A stretch of DNA of 64,000 bases from the NCBI GenBank assembly GCA_963169195.1, contig CAUJDN010000052.1, positions 1 to 64,000 on the forward strand, given 5' to 3'. Origin of the DNA: Acidobacteriota bacterium. Lineage in GTDB: Bacteria > Acidobacteriota > Vicinamibacteria > Vicinamibacterales > UBA2999. Shown here piece after piece: positions 39,514-48,221 of this stretch (the first letter of the stretch is position 1; each line of letters opens with the position of its first letter). The notes beneath the pieces were generated by a model. It saw only the letters and a program-made list of their open reading frames with translations. It was not told where the DNA came from and made no database searches. Position numbers and translations under genes: made by a program.

Positions 39514-41952
39514 TCAGTCGTAGCGCAGCGCCCGCACCGGATCGATGCGCGTCGCGCGTCGGGCCGGAATGACGCACGCGAGCAGGCCCGCCCCGGCGAG
39601 GGCGACGACCACGGCGGCGAAGATGAGCGGATCCCACGGCCTCACGCCGAAGAGCAGGAGGCCGAGCCCCTGTGAGAGGAGCGCGGCCACGACCAGCCCG
39701 AGCGTGAGCCCCGCGGCGATCTGCCAGGCGCCTTGCCGCAGGATCAGCATCATCACGCTGCGGCTCTCGGCGCCCAGGGCCATCCGGACGCCAATCTCCC
39801 TCGTCCGGTTGCCCGCGGAGAACGACATGATGCCGTAGAGCCCGATTGTCGCCATCGCAAGCGCCGCGAGGCCGAAGGCCACGAACAGCGTGCCAAAGGC
39901 GCGGTAGAACCACGTGTCGAGCGCGTACTGGTCGGACAGGGATCGCACCCAGTAGAGGGGAAGCGCCGCGTCGATCTGGTTGACCTCGTCCTGGACCGTC
40001 GCCGCGTAGGAGGTGGCCGCCTGCTCGGTCCGCACGGCGAGGCTCATGAAGTTGATGGCGTTCTGCGCGAGCGGCAGGTAGACGCCCTCGTGGCGGGGAT
40101 TGATCGCGCCGATGGCGCCGCCCAGGTGCAGGTCCGGCACGACCCCGACGATGGTCCGCCACGGCGTGTCGTCCTGCCCGAGCCTGACGCGCGCGCCCAG
40201 CGGATCCTTGCCAGGGAAGAACAGCTCGACGAAGCGCTCGTTGACGATGGCGACCGGTTGAGTCTCGGCAGCATCCGTCCGCGCGAACAGCCGGCCGCGA
40301 ACGGGCCTCACACCGACGATGTCGAAGTAGGCGGGGGAGATGACGATGCGCCTGGCCAGCGGATGGTCCTGGTCGGTGGGGTAGGCCACGCCGTCCACCG
40401 TGAGCGGCTGCATCTGACCGCCACGAGCCGGCAGGTCCGACGTCCACGCCACCGCGCGGATGCCGGGGCGGCCCTCGAGCCGCTCGACCAACCCGTCGTA
40501 GAACGCCAGCTGCGATGCCGCGGTCGGGTAGTCCTTCTCGAACAGGCCGACGCGCGCGGTGAGGATGTTCGCGGTGTCGAAGCCGTAGTCGAACCGGGCG
40601 ACGTTGACCACGGTGCGAATCATGAGGCCAGCCGCCACCAGGAGGCCGCACGACACCGCGAGCTGGGCCACGACCAGCACCTTGCTGACGCGGCCCATGC
40701 GCAGGCTCGACGACCCGCGCGACTCGTCGTTCATGATCTCCGCGACGTTCGCATTCGACGCCCGGAGGGCCGGAATCGTGCCCGCCGCCAGCGTCGAGAG
40801 GATCGTGAGACCGACAACGAACGCGGCGACCGCCGGGTCCAGCCGTGCCACGAACCACAGCGGCATCTCCTGCGTGGCCAGGCCGGCATTGAAGAAGTCC
40901 ATGCCGACCTTCGCGACGACGAGGCCGACGACCGTGCCGGCCGCCGCGAGCACCAGCGTTTCGGCGAGCAGCTGCGTGATCGTGCGCCACCGGCTGGCGC
41001 CGAGCGCCGTGCGCACCGCGATCTCCTTGGCCCGCACGACCGTGCGCGCGAGCAGGAGATTGGCCACGTTGGCGCAGGCGATGAGCAGCACGCCGAACAC
41101 CGCGCCCAGCATCGTGTAGAGCATCGCGACGGCCGGCGGGCCGATGAACGTGTCCACCTGGCGCATCAGCGTCACGCCGACGCCCTGGTTCGACGCCGGA
41201 TACTCGGTCGCCAGCCGCCCGGCGATGGCCGACATCTCGGCCTGCGCCTGATCCAGCGTCACGCCGTCCTTCAGCCGGCCTATCGCCTGGACCACGGTGC
41301 CCTCGAGCGCCGGCCCGCCGCTGCGCGAGTAGGCGAGCGGGTCGATGCGCAAGGGCAGCCACGCGTCCATCTGGCTGGGGAAGCCGAACTTCTCCGGCAT
41401 CACGCCGACGATGGTCGTCACCTCGGCGTTGGCGCGGACGGTCCGTCCGACGATGGTGGGATCCCCCTGGAACCGATCCTGCCAGGCGCGATAGCTGAGG
41501 ATCATCACCGGGGGCGTCGACGGATGGTCTTCTTCCGGCCGGAAGGTGCGCCCGAGGATGGGGCGGACGCGCAGGACGTCGAACAGGTGAGCACTGGCGT
41601 AGGCGCCGAGGTAGCGGATGGGCTGGCCCTCGGTGCCGCCGACGTTGACGGTTTCGGCGTAGTAGGCTGCGATGTCCTCGAAGCTCGTCTGCTGCCGGCG
41701 CCAGTCGTGGAAATCGTGGATGCTCACGCCCATGAACTGCACGCCCTGGGCGGGCCTGTTCCGGAAGAGCGCCACCAGCTCGTCTGCGTCCTCGAACGGC
41801 AGCCCCTTCAGCACGGCCACGTACACGATGCTGAACATCGTCGTGGTGAGGCCGATGCCGAGGGCCAGAGCGACGATGGCCGAGAGGCTGAGGCCGGGCC
41901 GGCGGACGAGCATGCGGACGCCGTAGCGGAGGGGGCCGAGAACCGGGCGCAT
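39514..41952 (-). CDS. ADOP-family duplicated ABC permease (second copy)
   Basis: Membrane protein of 812 residues with the duplicated MacB_PCD/FtsX layout. MLVRRPGLSLSAIVALALGIGLTTTMFSIV carries the first helix and GIGxxTxxF hallmark. The first periplasmic core runs to about residue 280, then GVLLIACANVANLLLARTVVRAKEIAVRTALGASRWRTI. A second helix cluster (LVVAQLAVSCGLLVAAGLMIR) starts the repeated half, ending GIMSFSAGNRTREIGVRMALGAESR, then IPARRATRIDPVRALRYD. GGAGGC precedes the ATG. It is only distantly similar to the copy at 22.7 kb, so this is not a recent duplication. No partner ATPase is adjacent. Confidence 0.85.
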   Translation of the reverse strand: MRPVLGPLRYGVRMLVRRPGLSLSAIVALALGIGLTTTMFSIVYVAVLKGLPFEDADELVALFRNRPAQGVQFMGVSIHDFHDWRRQQTSFEDIAAYYAETVNVGGTEGQPIRYLGAYASAHLFDVLRVRPILGRTFRPEEDHPSTPPVMILSYRAWQDRFQGDPTIVGRTVRANAEVTTIVGVMPEKFGFPSQMDAWLPLRIDPLAYSRSGGPALEGTVVQAIGRLKDGVTLDQAQAEMSAIAGRLATEYPASNQGVGVTLMRQVDTFIGPPAVAMLYTMLGAVFGVLLIACANVANLLLARTVVRAKEIAVRTALGASRWRTITQLLAETLVLAAAGTVVGLVVAKVGMDFFNAGLATQEMPLWFVARLDPAVAAFVVGLTILSTLAAGTIPALRASNANVAEIMNDESRGSSSLRMGRVSKVLVVAQLAVSCGLLVAAGLMIRTVVNVARFDYGFDTANILTARVGLFEKDYPTAASQLAFYDGLVERLEGRPGIRAVAWTSDLPARGGQMQPLTVDGVAYPTDQDHPLARRIVISPAYFDIVGVRPVRGRLFARTDAAETQPVAIVNERFVELFFPGKDPLGARVRLGQDDTPWRTIVGVVPDLHLGGAIGAINPRHEGVYLPLAQNAINFMSLAVRTEQAATSYAATVQDEVNQIDAALPLYWVRSLSDQYALDTWFYRAFGTLFVAFGLAALAMATIGLYGIMSFSAGNRTREIGVRMALGAESRSVMMLILRQGAWQIAAGLTLGLVVAALLSQGLGLLLFGVRPWDPLIFAAVVVALAGAGLLACVIPARRATRIDPVRALRYD

Positions 41953-42080
41953 ACGTGCCTCCAGGTAGAGGATGCCGGCCGGGCGATCTGGGGAGAACGG
42001 GCGCAGACGCGTTCGGACTTCAGGTGCTTTGACGAATTCCAGGGCGAGGAAGTTGTCGTCGATCGCCCGCCGTGCCCGGG

Positions 42081-43616
42081 CTACGCCGGGAACAGGACAC
42101 CCGGTGCGAGCTTGCCGGCGGGGTCCAGCGCACGCTTGACCGCGCGCATCTGCTCGAGGCCGTCGGCGCCGTAGAGCTCACGGAGCAGGCGCTGCTTGAG
42201 CGGGCTTCGCCCGACCCCGTGCTCGGCGAGCGGGGCGCCGCCCATCGCGATCACCCCCCGCGCGATCTCGAGGACCGCCTCGCGGCCGCGCTCCACGTCC
42301 TCCAGGGACCTCGGAATCAGGTTCGGGTGCAGGTTGCCGTCGGACGCGTGCCCCCAGATCGCGTAGTCCAGGCCTCGACGCTCGAAGGCGACCCGATAGA
42401 GGGCGATGGACTCGGCCAGCCGCGGGAACGGGACGACGGGATCGGCGGCGGTCTTCTCGATCGCGGGGTGCACCGCGGCCTTGGCGGCGGCGACGCGCGC
42501 GTTGACGCTTGCGGGGATGGCTTCACGCAGGCCGAAGAGCCGCTCGGCCCCGCGGTCGTCCCCAGGGGCCGCGACGACCGGATCGCGGGCAATCCTCTCC
42601 GACCGGAGCAGCCCCTGCAGGCATTCCATGTCGGCCCCTTCGTCCGCGCCGATTTCGAGCTGCACCAGCAGCAACGCCGAGCCCTGCGCCGGGCGCTCGA
42701 CGTTCGCGCGCGCGAAGGCATCGTCGGGGACGACGCGAAGCGCGCGGTCGTCCATGTACTCGATCGCCGAGACGTCGAGTCCTGCCGACCCGTCACGCCG
42801 GGCCATCGCGCTCGCCCGAAGGGCGCCCGTGACGGCGATGGCCTGGGCATCGCCCGCGCAGGTGACAAGCGCCACCAGGACGCGCGGCCGCGCGACGAGG
42901 CGAAGGACTGCGTCCACGACGACGCCGAGCGTGCCCTCCGACCCGACGAAGAGGTCGACAAGGTCCATGTCGGGGCACGCGAAGTAGCCCGCCGAGAGCT
43001 TCGCGACGTCCGGCATGCGGTACGAGGGCACCGGCACGCGGGCGGTCTGCCCGGACGTGAAGACGACCTCGAACCATCCATCGGCCGACGCCGTCACACT
43101 TCCACGGTGGAGGTCGAGGACATCGCCGTTGGCGAGCACCACGGTCAGGGCCTCGACCCAGGAACGCGTCGACCCGTACTTGAACGTCGCCGCGCCGGCG
43201 GCGTTGGTGGCGATGGTGCCGCCCACGAACGCGCCGTCGTAGGTGGGCACGGGCGGGTAGTAGAGCCCATGGGCAGCCAGCGCGCGCTGCAGGGTCGCCA
43301 GGGGCACGCCCGCACCCGCCCGGACGGCGTACCCGGCTGGCGCGTCCATGGCGTTGAGCGCGCGCGTGCTCAACACCACATCGCCGCGCGGGGTCGCGCC
43401 GCCCGTCAGCGACGACTGCGCGCCGATCGGCAGCACGCGATCGGCGCTTGCGACGAGCGCGGCCACCTCGGCCTCGGTGCGCGGCGTGGCCACGCCGGCG
43501 CCGAAGCCCCCGGGCACGAGCGCCGCATCGCTCAGGAAGGACGAGACGACGGCGGGATCCCGATCGATTGCGGGCGGCGACGCCGGCTGCGCCGGTCGCG
43601 CGTGGATGCGATGCAC
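42081..43616 (-). CDS. FAD-linked oxidase, GlcD / D-lactate dehydrogenase-like
   Basis: Flavoenzyme of the vanillyl-alcohol-oxidase superfamily oxidising a 2-hydroxyacid such as D-lactate, glycolate or 2-hydroxyglutarate. VATPRTEAEVAALVASADRVLPIGAQSSLTGGATPRGDVVL is the FAD_binding_4 start, and PTYDGAFVGGTIATNAAGAATFKYGSTRSWV is the FAD pyrophosphate loop. LFVGSEGTLGVVVDAVLRL leads to the C-terminal domain with WGHASDGNLHPNLI (metal/substrate His pair) and EHGVGRSPLKQRLLRELYG. The usual HGH is WGH here. Two GTG starts are possible, 43616 and 43682; the former leaves little sequence before the conserved region. No GlcE/GlcF partners are adjacent, so it is probably a single-subunit type. Confidence 0.82.
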   Translation of the reverse strand: MHRIHARPAQPASPPAIDRDPAVVSSFLSDAALVPGGFGAGVATPRTEAEVAALVASADRVLPIGAQSSLTGGATPRGDVVLSTRALNAMDAPAGYAVRAGAGVPLATLQRALAAHGLYYPPVPTYDGAFVGGTIATNAAGAATFKYGSTRSWVEALTVVLANGDVLDLHRGSVTASADGWFEVVFTSGQTARVPVPSYRMPDVAKLSAGYFACPDMDLVDLFVGSEGTLGVVVDAVLRLVARPRVLVALVTCAGDAQAIAVTGALRASAMARRDGSAGLDVSAIEYMDDRALRVVPDDAFARANVERPAQGSALLLVQLEIGADEGADMECLQGLLRSERIARDPVVAAPGDDRGAERLFGLREAIPASVNARVAAAKAAVHPAIEKTAADPVVPFPRLAESIALYRVAFERRGLDYAIWGHASDGNLHPNLIPRSLEDVERGREAVLEIARGVIAMGGAPLAEHGVGRSPLKQRLLRELYGADGLEQMRAVKRALDPAGKLAPGVLFPA

Positions 43617-43820
43617 CTCGATGGACGCCCTCAACGGGTCACTGCGGTCTCCGCTGCCAGGCGGACCGACGCTCCAGCGCACGCCCGCCGCCGGGCAGGT
43701 TCGTGTGCTGGCAGCCCGCTCGTTGGCGGGGACGACCTCCTGGCCGTCGGGCCGCGCGTGCGCCGTCCGGGTGGCGTTGCTCCTGTTCCTCTGCAGTGTG
43801 CCACAGGCGGGACCGTGGAA

Positions 43821-43860
43821 TGCAGCCAGGGGTGCAGGGGTGCAGGGTGCAGGGGGGTGC
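43821..43860. repeat. Irregular GGTGCAGG tract
   Basis: Four irregular copies of a GGGTGCAG-like 8-11 bp unit lie in the 274-bp gap between the FAD oxidase and thioredoxin genes. No gene is supported in the rest of that gap. Confidence 0.55.
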
Positions 43861-43957
43861 GGCGGGGCGACGTGAGTTGGATTAACGTAGAGCGGAATCG
43901 TCGGTCATGTCTCGATCCACGGATCGCTGACGTGGCCGCGCCGCCGAGCGCCATCGA

Positions 43958-44281
43958 GTGGCGCCCACGGACATCGACGCCGCCCTCGCGGAGGCGCGCC
44001 GCGACGGCAAGCGCGTGCTCGTGGATTTCAGCGCCGACTGGTGCCCGCCGTGCATCGCCATGAAGCACGACGTGTGGCCGGACCCGCAGGTGGCCCGCGC
44101 CATGGCGGACGGCTACGTGCCCCTGCTCATCGACACGGATCGCAACACCGCGGTTCCCGAGCGCTACGGGGTCACCGGCATCCCGACCATCCTCATCCTC
44201 GATCACACCGGCACGGTGGTGCGCGAGGGCGGGTTCTTCTCGGCCTCTGGCATGGTGAGGTTTCTCGAAGGAGGAGCGTAG
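43958..44281 (+). CDS. Thioredoxin-fold protein with CPPC
   Basis: A 107-residue thioredoxin domain without a signal peptide. RVLVDFSADWCPPCIAMKHDVW carries the active site WCPPC (residues 27-31), as in the C-terminal domain of DsbD and in thioredoxin-7 proteins, and VTGIPTILILDHTG includes the cis-Pro. It could reduce disulfides in the cytoplasm or be a detached DsbD gamma-like domain. The start is GTG; an in-frame stop 27 nt upstream rules out a longer protein. No Shine-Dalgarno is obvious. A GC hairpin follows the stop by 10 nt. Confidence 0.82.
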   Translation: MAPTDIDAALAEARRDGKRVLVDFSADWCPPCIAMKHDVWPDPQVARAMADGYVPLLIDTDRNTAVPERYGVTGIPTILILDHTGTVVREGGFFSASGMVRFLEGGA

Positions 44282-44290
44282 AGAGCACGT

Positions 44291-44311
44291 CGCCGCCGCG
44301 CACCGGCGGCG
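44291..44311 (+). terminator. Hairpin after the thioredoxin gene
   Basis: CGCCGCC pairs with GGCGGCG around a 7-nt loop, 9 nt after the stop. There is no T-run. Confidence 0.45.
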
Positions 44312-44437
44312 TGAAGCACACGCGCGGGGTCTCTCGCGTCGGCATCGTCTTCAACGGCGCACGCTGACGCGGAATCGTCAGTCTTCGCGCAGAGCCTTGT
44401 GCGTCGGCTGTTCGCCAGAAAGGCGCTGCAGTCGAGG

Positions 44438-45088
44438 TCAGTGAATGATCCCGCGGCTGAGCGCGATGCTCACCGCGGCGGTCCGATCCTGCGCGTCCAA
44501 CTTGAGCAGGATGCTCTTCACATGGGTCTGGACGGTTTCCTCGCTGATGCCGCACACCGTGGCAATCTCGCGATTGCGCAGGCCCTGGCGGATGTGGCCA
44601 ACGACCTCCACCTCCCGCGGTGTCAGCACAGGCCGGGCGGCGCGGCCGGCAAGCTTGGCCCGCACCTCCGGGCTCATCAGGGGCGGCCGGCCCCGGTGGA
44701 CGTCGCGCACGGCCTGCACGAGGTCGGCAAAGGCCGCTTCTTTCAGCACGTAGGTGGCCGCTCCAGCCTCCAGCGCCCGGTACATGTCCTCGTCGCCGTG
44801 GAACATCGTCAGCACGACGATGCGGGCGCGAGCGTCGATGTGTCGGATGGCGGCAATCGCGTCCACGCCGCTCATGCGGCCCAGCTGCAGGTCCATGAGC
44901 GTAACGTCGGGCCGCAGCGCCGAGTACAGCTCCACAGCCTCCTCGCCCGAACCGGCCAGGCCCGCCACCTGCATGTCCGCCTGTCGAGCGATCAGCATCG
45001 ACAGACCTTCGCGTACGATGCGGTGATCGTCCACGCAAAGCACGCGAATCGGCTCTGCCGGTTCAGGCGACGCGGGGGTTGGTTCCAT
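44438..45088 (-). CDS. NarL/FixJ-family response regulator
   Basis: A 216-residue two-component transcription regulator. The receiver domain (residues 14-130) has the acidic pair VDDH, phospho-acceptor Asp66 in TLMDLQLG, Thr in VLTMFHGDED and Lys in YVLKEA. The LuxR-type helix-turn-helix at about 150-216 reads LTPREVEVVGHIRQGLRNREIATVCGISEETVQTHVKSILLKL. Its first 26 nt overlap the end of the sensor kinase gene, so the pair is translationally coupled. The divergent TonB receptor operon beyond the kinase is the most likely target, an inference from position. Confidence 0.92.
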   Translation of the reverse strand: MEPTPASPEPAEPIRVLCVDDHRIVREGLSMLIARQADMQVAGLAGSGEEAVELYSALRPDVTLMDLQLGRMSGVDAIAAIRHIDARARIVVLTMFHGDEDMYRALEAGAATYVLKEAAFADLVQAVRDVHRGRPPLMSPEVRAKLAGRAARPVLTPREVEVVGHIRQGLRNREIATVCGISEETVQTHVKSILLKLDAQDRTAAVSIALSRGIIH

Positions 45089-48017
45089 ACGGGACCGTCA
45101 CCTCGACCTGGGTTCCTCGACCCGACTGGCCCTGGATGCGGACGGATCCGCCGGCGGCCCGGGCGCGCTCGCGCATGCTGACCAGGCCGAGGCCGCCCGT
45201 GTGCGAGGCCTTGGTGTTGTCCACGCCGCGCCCATCATCGGTCACCCGCAGCACGACGCAATCGGCCGCGTAGCGCAGCTCGGCGCGCACCTCTTCCGCG
45301 CGCGCGTGGCGAACGGCGTTGGTGATGGCCTCCTGGCCGATGCGCAACAGGTGCTCCTCGGCCTCCGAACGGCACGATCGCACCGTCCCCGCGACGCCGA
45401 ACCGGAAGCGTATCGTGGACCCGGCGGTGAGGTGCTCGCCCGTCGTGCGCAGCGCCGCGGCGAGCCCCAGCTGCTCGAGGGCCGGCGAGCGGAGACCGAG
45501 TATCGACTGGCGCGCCTCGCGCACGTACTGCTCGACGCCGTGTCGGAGGTCGATGAACTGGCGGTTCAACTGGGGTGCCGAGGCCTGCACATCCGCCGCA
45601 ATCGCGTCGCAGCGCAGCGCGACGCCGAAGAGCCCCTGGAGCAGGGTGTCGTGGATCTCGCGGGCTACGCGGGCCCGCTCGGCGAGCAGGATGGACATCT
45701 CGGCCCGGATGCGCCGCAGGTGCAGCCGCCAGGCCAGCGTCACCACACCCAGCACGGCCGCGAGACACAGGGTGAAGAACCAGGGCGTCTGGTAGAACAT
45801 CGGCTCCACCTCGAACGCCCACGCAGCAGCCCGATCCGGCCATGTGCCGTCCGTGTTGGTGGCCATGACGTGGAAGCGGTAGGCGCCTGGCGCCAGGTTG
45901 GTGTAGGACGCCGACCTGTGGGTCCCGGCGTCCACCCAGCCGGCGTCGAACCCGTCCAGGCGATAACGGAATCGGATGGTGGCCGGCGACGCCAGCGCGA
46001 GCGCCCCGAACTGGATGTCGAGGCGCCGCGTACCGGGGGCCAGCGTCGCCACGCTGCCGTCGGTGGTGGCGTGTCCGTCGACGACAACGGTGTCGACGCT
46101 CGCATCGACGGGACGGGCTCCGGAGATGCGCGTGGGTTCCACAACCGACAGGCCCCGGCTGGTGACGAACCAGAGGCGGCCGTGCGGGTCGCGAATTGCG
46201 CCCCGGTGTCCGTACCAGCGGGGGTTGCCCGCCAGGCCGTCGGCCTTGTTGATGTAGGCGAGCGGCACGGGGTCGGCCGGGGCCGACAGGTGTCGCCGCA
46301 GGTCGTCGGCCGACACGCGCAGCAGGCCGGATCGCACGGCCACCCAGAGTTGGCCGTCATCGTCCTCGACAATGGCGGTCAGTCCCTCGAGGCGATGGCC
46401 GTGGGCCTCGCGCGCGATCGTGAAACGCCCTTCGGCCAGCCGTGCCAGGCCGGTCTGGCCACCCACCCACAATGCGCCGGTCGTGTCGAGGTGCCAGGCA
46501 CGAATGGCGCCGATATCGGGTCCTGTCTCGCCACCGTATTCGCGCGTGCGCCCATCCGGGTCCACACTTGCCAGGCGGCCGTCGGTGGTGGCCAGCCACA
46601 GCGTGCCGCCGACGGTGGTCTCCATCCACGTGAGCTTGGCGCGCTGGAGTGCCGGCGGGACCGCCGCCGGCCGAATTCCGTTCGCATTGGCCACGTGCAG
46701 GCCCCGCTCCGCGTCGGACAGCCACAGCCCGCCGCGGCGATTCGAAGCCACCAATCCGATGGATCGCAGCGTGCCGAGGCCTCCCGACGGCTCGTGGCGG
46801 CCGGCATCGTCGAACCACCAGATCCGCTCGCCGGCCGACATCCAGAGCCGGCCCCGCTCGTCGGCATGAATCGCCTTCACTTCGCCGCGATGCTTGACGA
46901 CAGGCGCGCCGATGTCGCCGCCTGGCGGGAACAGCAGCAGCGAGTCGGCGGTCATGATCCAGATGCCCTGCGGCGTGCTCTCCACACCGCTGACGAGGCC
47001 AAGGCTCTGGATGGGCGTGGCGACGAACCGTGTGAGACGGTTCAACCCGTCGAGCGTGCCGGCCCAGATGTTGCCGTCGCGATCCTCGAACACAGAGACC
47101 ACACCGTTGCCGAGCAGACCCGTCGTCACGGTGGACTGCTCCACGACTGGCCGGCCGTGCGCGTCGGCGGTCACCCGCCACAGGCCCTGGCCGCCCGTGC
47201 CAACCCACAGGTGGCCCGACCGGTCGTGAAGCAGCCGATTCCCCCGGGCGATCTCGCCCGGAACCACGGGGCGTGGGGAGTCGAGGCGGCCCGCGAACCC
47301 GTGCGCGCCGTCGGTGCGCCAGACGACGCCGGTGTCATCCACGCTCAGACCGAACACAGGCTCCTCGCGCACTGGTGGGACGCCGAGTGACTCGAAGCGA
47401 TGCCGGTCCGGCGTTGCCGACACCAGCACGCCGCGTCGTGTCCCGACGAGCAACCGGCCGTCCGACGCGACCGCGAGGGCGTGGACCTCGACCCGATCGA
47501 GGCCTTCGGCCCGCCAACGGGCCCCCGCGCCGCCGTGGAAGCGGAACAGGCCACCGAGATGGCCGGCCCAGACGGCGCCGTCCCGGTCCTCGGCCAGAGC
47601 GCGGACCGAGCCGGCGTCCAGACCGTCGGCCATCGAAAACGAGTCGACCTCCGCCATTACGCCCGGCGCCGTGCGCCGGTACCGGATGACACCGCCGTCT
47701 TCGCCCAGGCCGACCCAGAGCTCGCCACCGCGCGCCATCAGGATGGCGCGCACGGACCGTCCGACCGAGGACCCGGCTACCGGCGTGAACCGCGCGCCGT
47801 CGAAGCGGACGAGGCCGCCGTCCGTGCCCAGCCAGAGGAAGCCGTCCTGATCCTGCGTGATCGCGAGCACCTCGCTCGACGGCAGGCCGTCGTGGATGCT
47901 CCACGCCGTGAGGCTGTAATCGCTGAGAACGTTGCGCAGGTCTACGGCCCGGGCAAAGGATGGCCCCGGCCCGGCCAGTGACAGGAGCAGGGCGAGCGCC
48001 ACGCCTCGAACCGTCAT
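45063..48017 (-). CDS. Reg_prop/Y_Y_Y propeller sensor histidine kinase
   Basis: Membrane sensor of 984 residues. A signal peptide (VALALLLSLAGPGPSFARA) leads to two-component regulator propeller repeats across about 30-640, each with WxGTxGGLxRFDG-like signatures (ITQDQDGFLWLGTDGGLVRFDG, VFEDRDGNIWAGTLDGLNRL). A Y_Y_Y domain follows at about 650-735 (IRFRYRLDGFDAGWVDAGTHRSASYTNLAPGAYRFHVMATN). One membrane helix lies at 742-761, then HisKA_3 with His788 (REIHDTLLQGL) and a HATPase_c domain (TNAVRHA, DDGRGVD near 926, GGLGLVSMRERA). It resembles sensors for extracellular polymers or their fragments. GGGAGGA precedes the ATG. The ligand is unknown. Confidence 0.93.
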   Translation of the reverse strand: MTVRGVALALLLSLAGPGPSFARAVDLRNVLSDYSLTAWSIHDGLPSSEVLAITQDQDGFLWLGTDGGLVRFDGARFTPVAGSSVGRSVRAILMARGGELWVGLGEDGGVIRYRRTAPGVMAEVDSFSMADGLDAGSVRALAEDRDGAVWAGHLGGLFRFHGGAGARWRAEGLDRVEVHALAVASDGRLLVGTRRGVLVSATPDRHRFESLGVPPVREEPVFGLSVDDTGVVWRTDGAHGFAGRLDSPRPVVPGEIARGNRLLHDRSGHLWVGTGGQGLWRVTADAHGRPVVEQSTVTTGLLGNGVVSVFEDRDGNIWAGTLDGLNRLTRFVATPIQSLGLVSGVESTPQGIWIMTADSLLLFPPGGDIGAPVVKHRGEVKAIHADERGRLWMSAGERIWWFDDAGRHEPSGGLGTLRSIGLVASNRRGGLWLSDAERGLHVANANGIRPAAVPPALQRAKLTWMETTVGGTLWLATTDGRLASVDPDGRTREYGGETGPDIGAIRAWHLDTTGALWVGGQTGLARLAEGRFTIAREAHGHRLEGLTAIVEDDDGQLWVAVRSGLLRVSADDLRRHLSAPADPVPLAYINKADGLAGNPRWYGHRGAIRDPHGRLWFVTSRGLSVVEPTRISGARPVDASVDTVVVDGHATTDGSVATLAPGTRRLDIQFGALALASPATIRFRYRLDGFDAGWVDAGTHRSASYTNLAPGAYRFHVMATNTDGTWPDRAAAWAFEVEPMFYQTPWFFTLCLAAVLGVVTLAWRLHLRRIRAEMSILLAERARVAREIHDTLLQGLFGVALRCDAIAADVQASAPQLNRQFIDLRHGVEQYVREARQSILGLRSPALEQLGLAAALRTTGEHLTAGSTIRFRFGVAGTVRSCRSEAEEHLLRIGQEAITNAVRHARAEEVRAELRYAADCVVLRVTDDGRGVDNTKASHTGGLGLVSMRERARAAGGSVRIQGQSGRGTQVEVTVPYGTNPRVA

Positions 48018-48152
48018 GGATCCTCCCTGCCCGGCACTGATGCGCGTGGGCGCCGGGCTGCTGACCGGCAGAAGGATATACCACAGCCTGCCTTGCGGCG
48101 GCGTTCGGAGTCCCTCCCTGATTCCGGGGATGCGCGCCCCGATCCATCTGGC

Positions 48153-48158
48153 TAGAGT
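48153..48158 (+). promoter_or_regulatory. -10 box TAGAGT before the TonB receptor operon
   Basis: TAGAGT lies 6 nt before an in-frame GTG (48165) and 63 nt before the preferred ATG (48222), within the 204-bp divergent gap shared with the sensor kinase. A response-regulator operator could lie here; no clear inverted repeat was identified. Confidence 0.45.
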
Positions 48159-48221
48159 TGCCCGGTGACAGGCGCGGCGACGTCTGCCGCGCGGCCTTCT
48201 TCCGTGACGGAGAGGAGCACC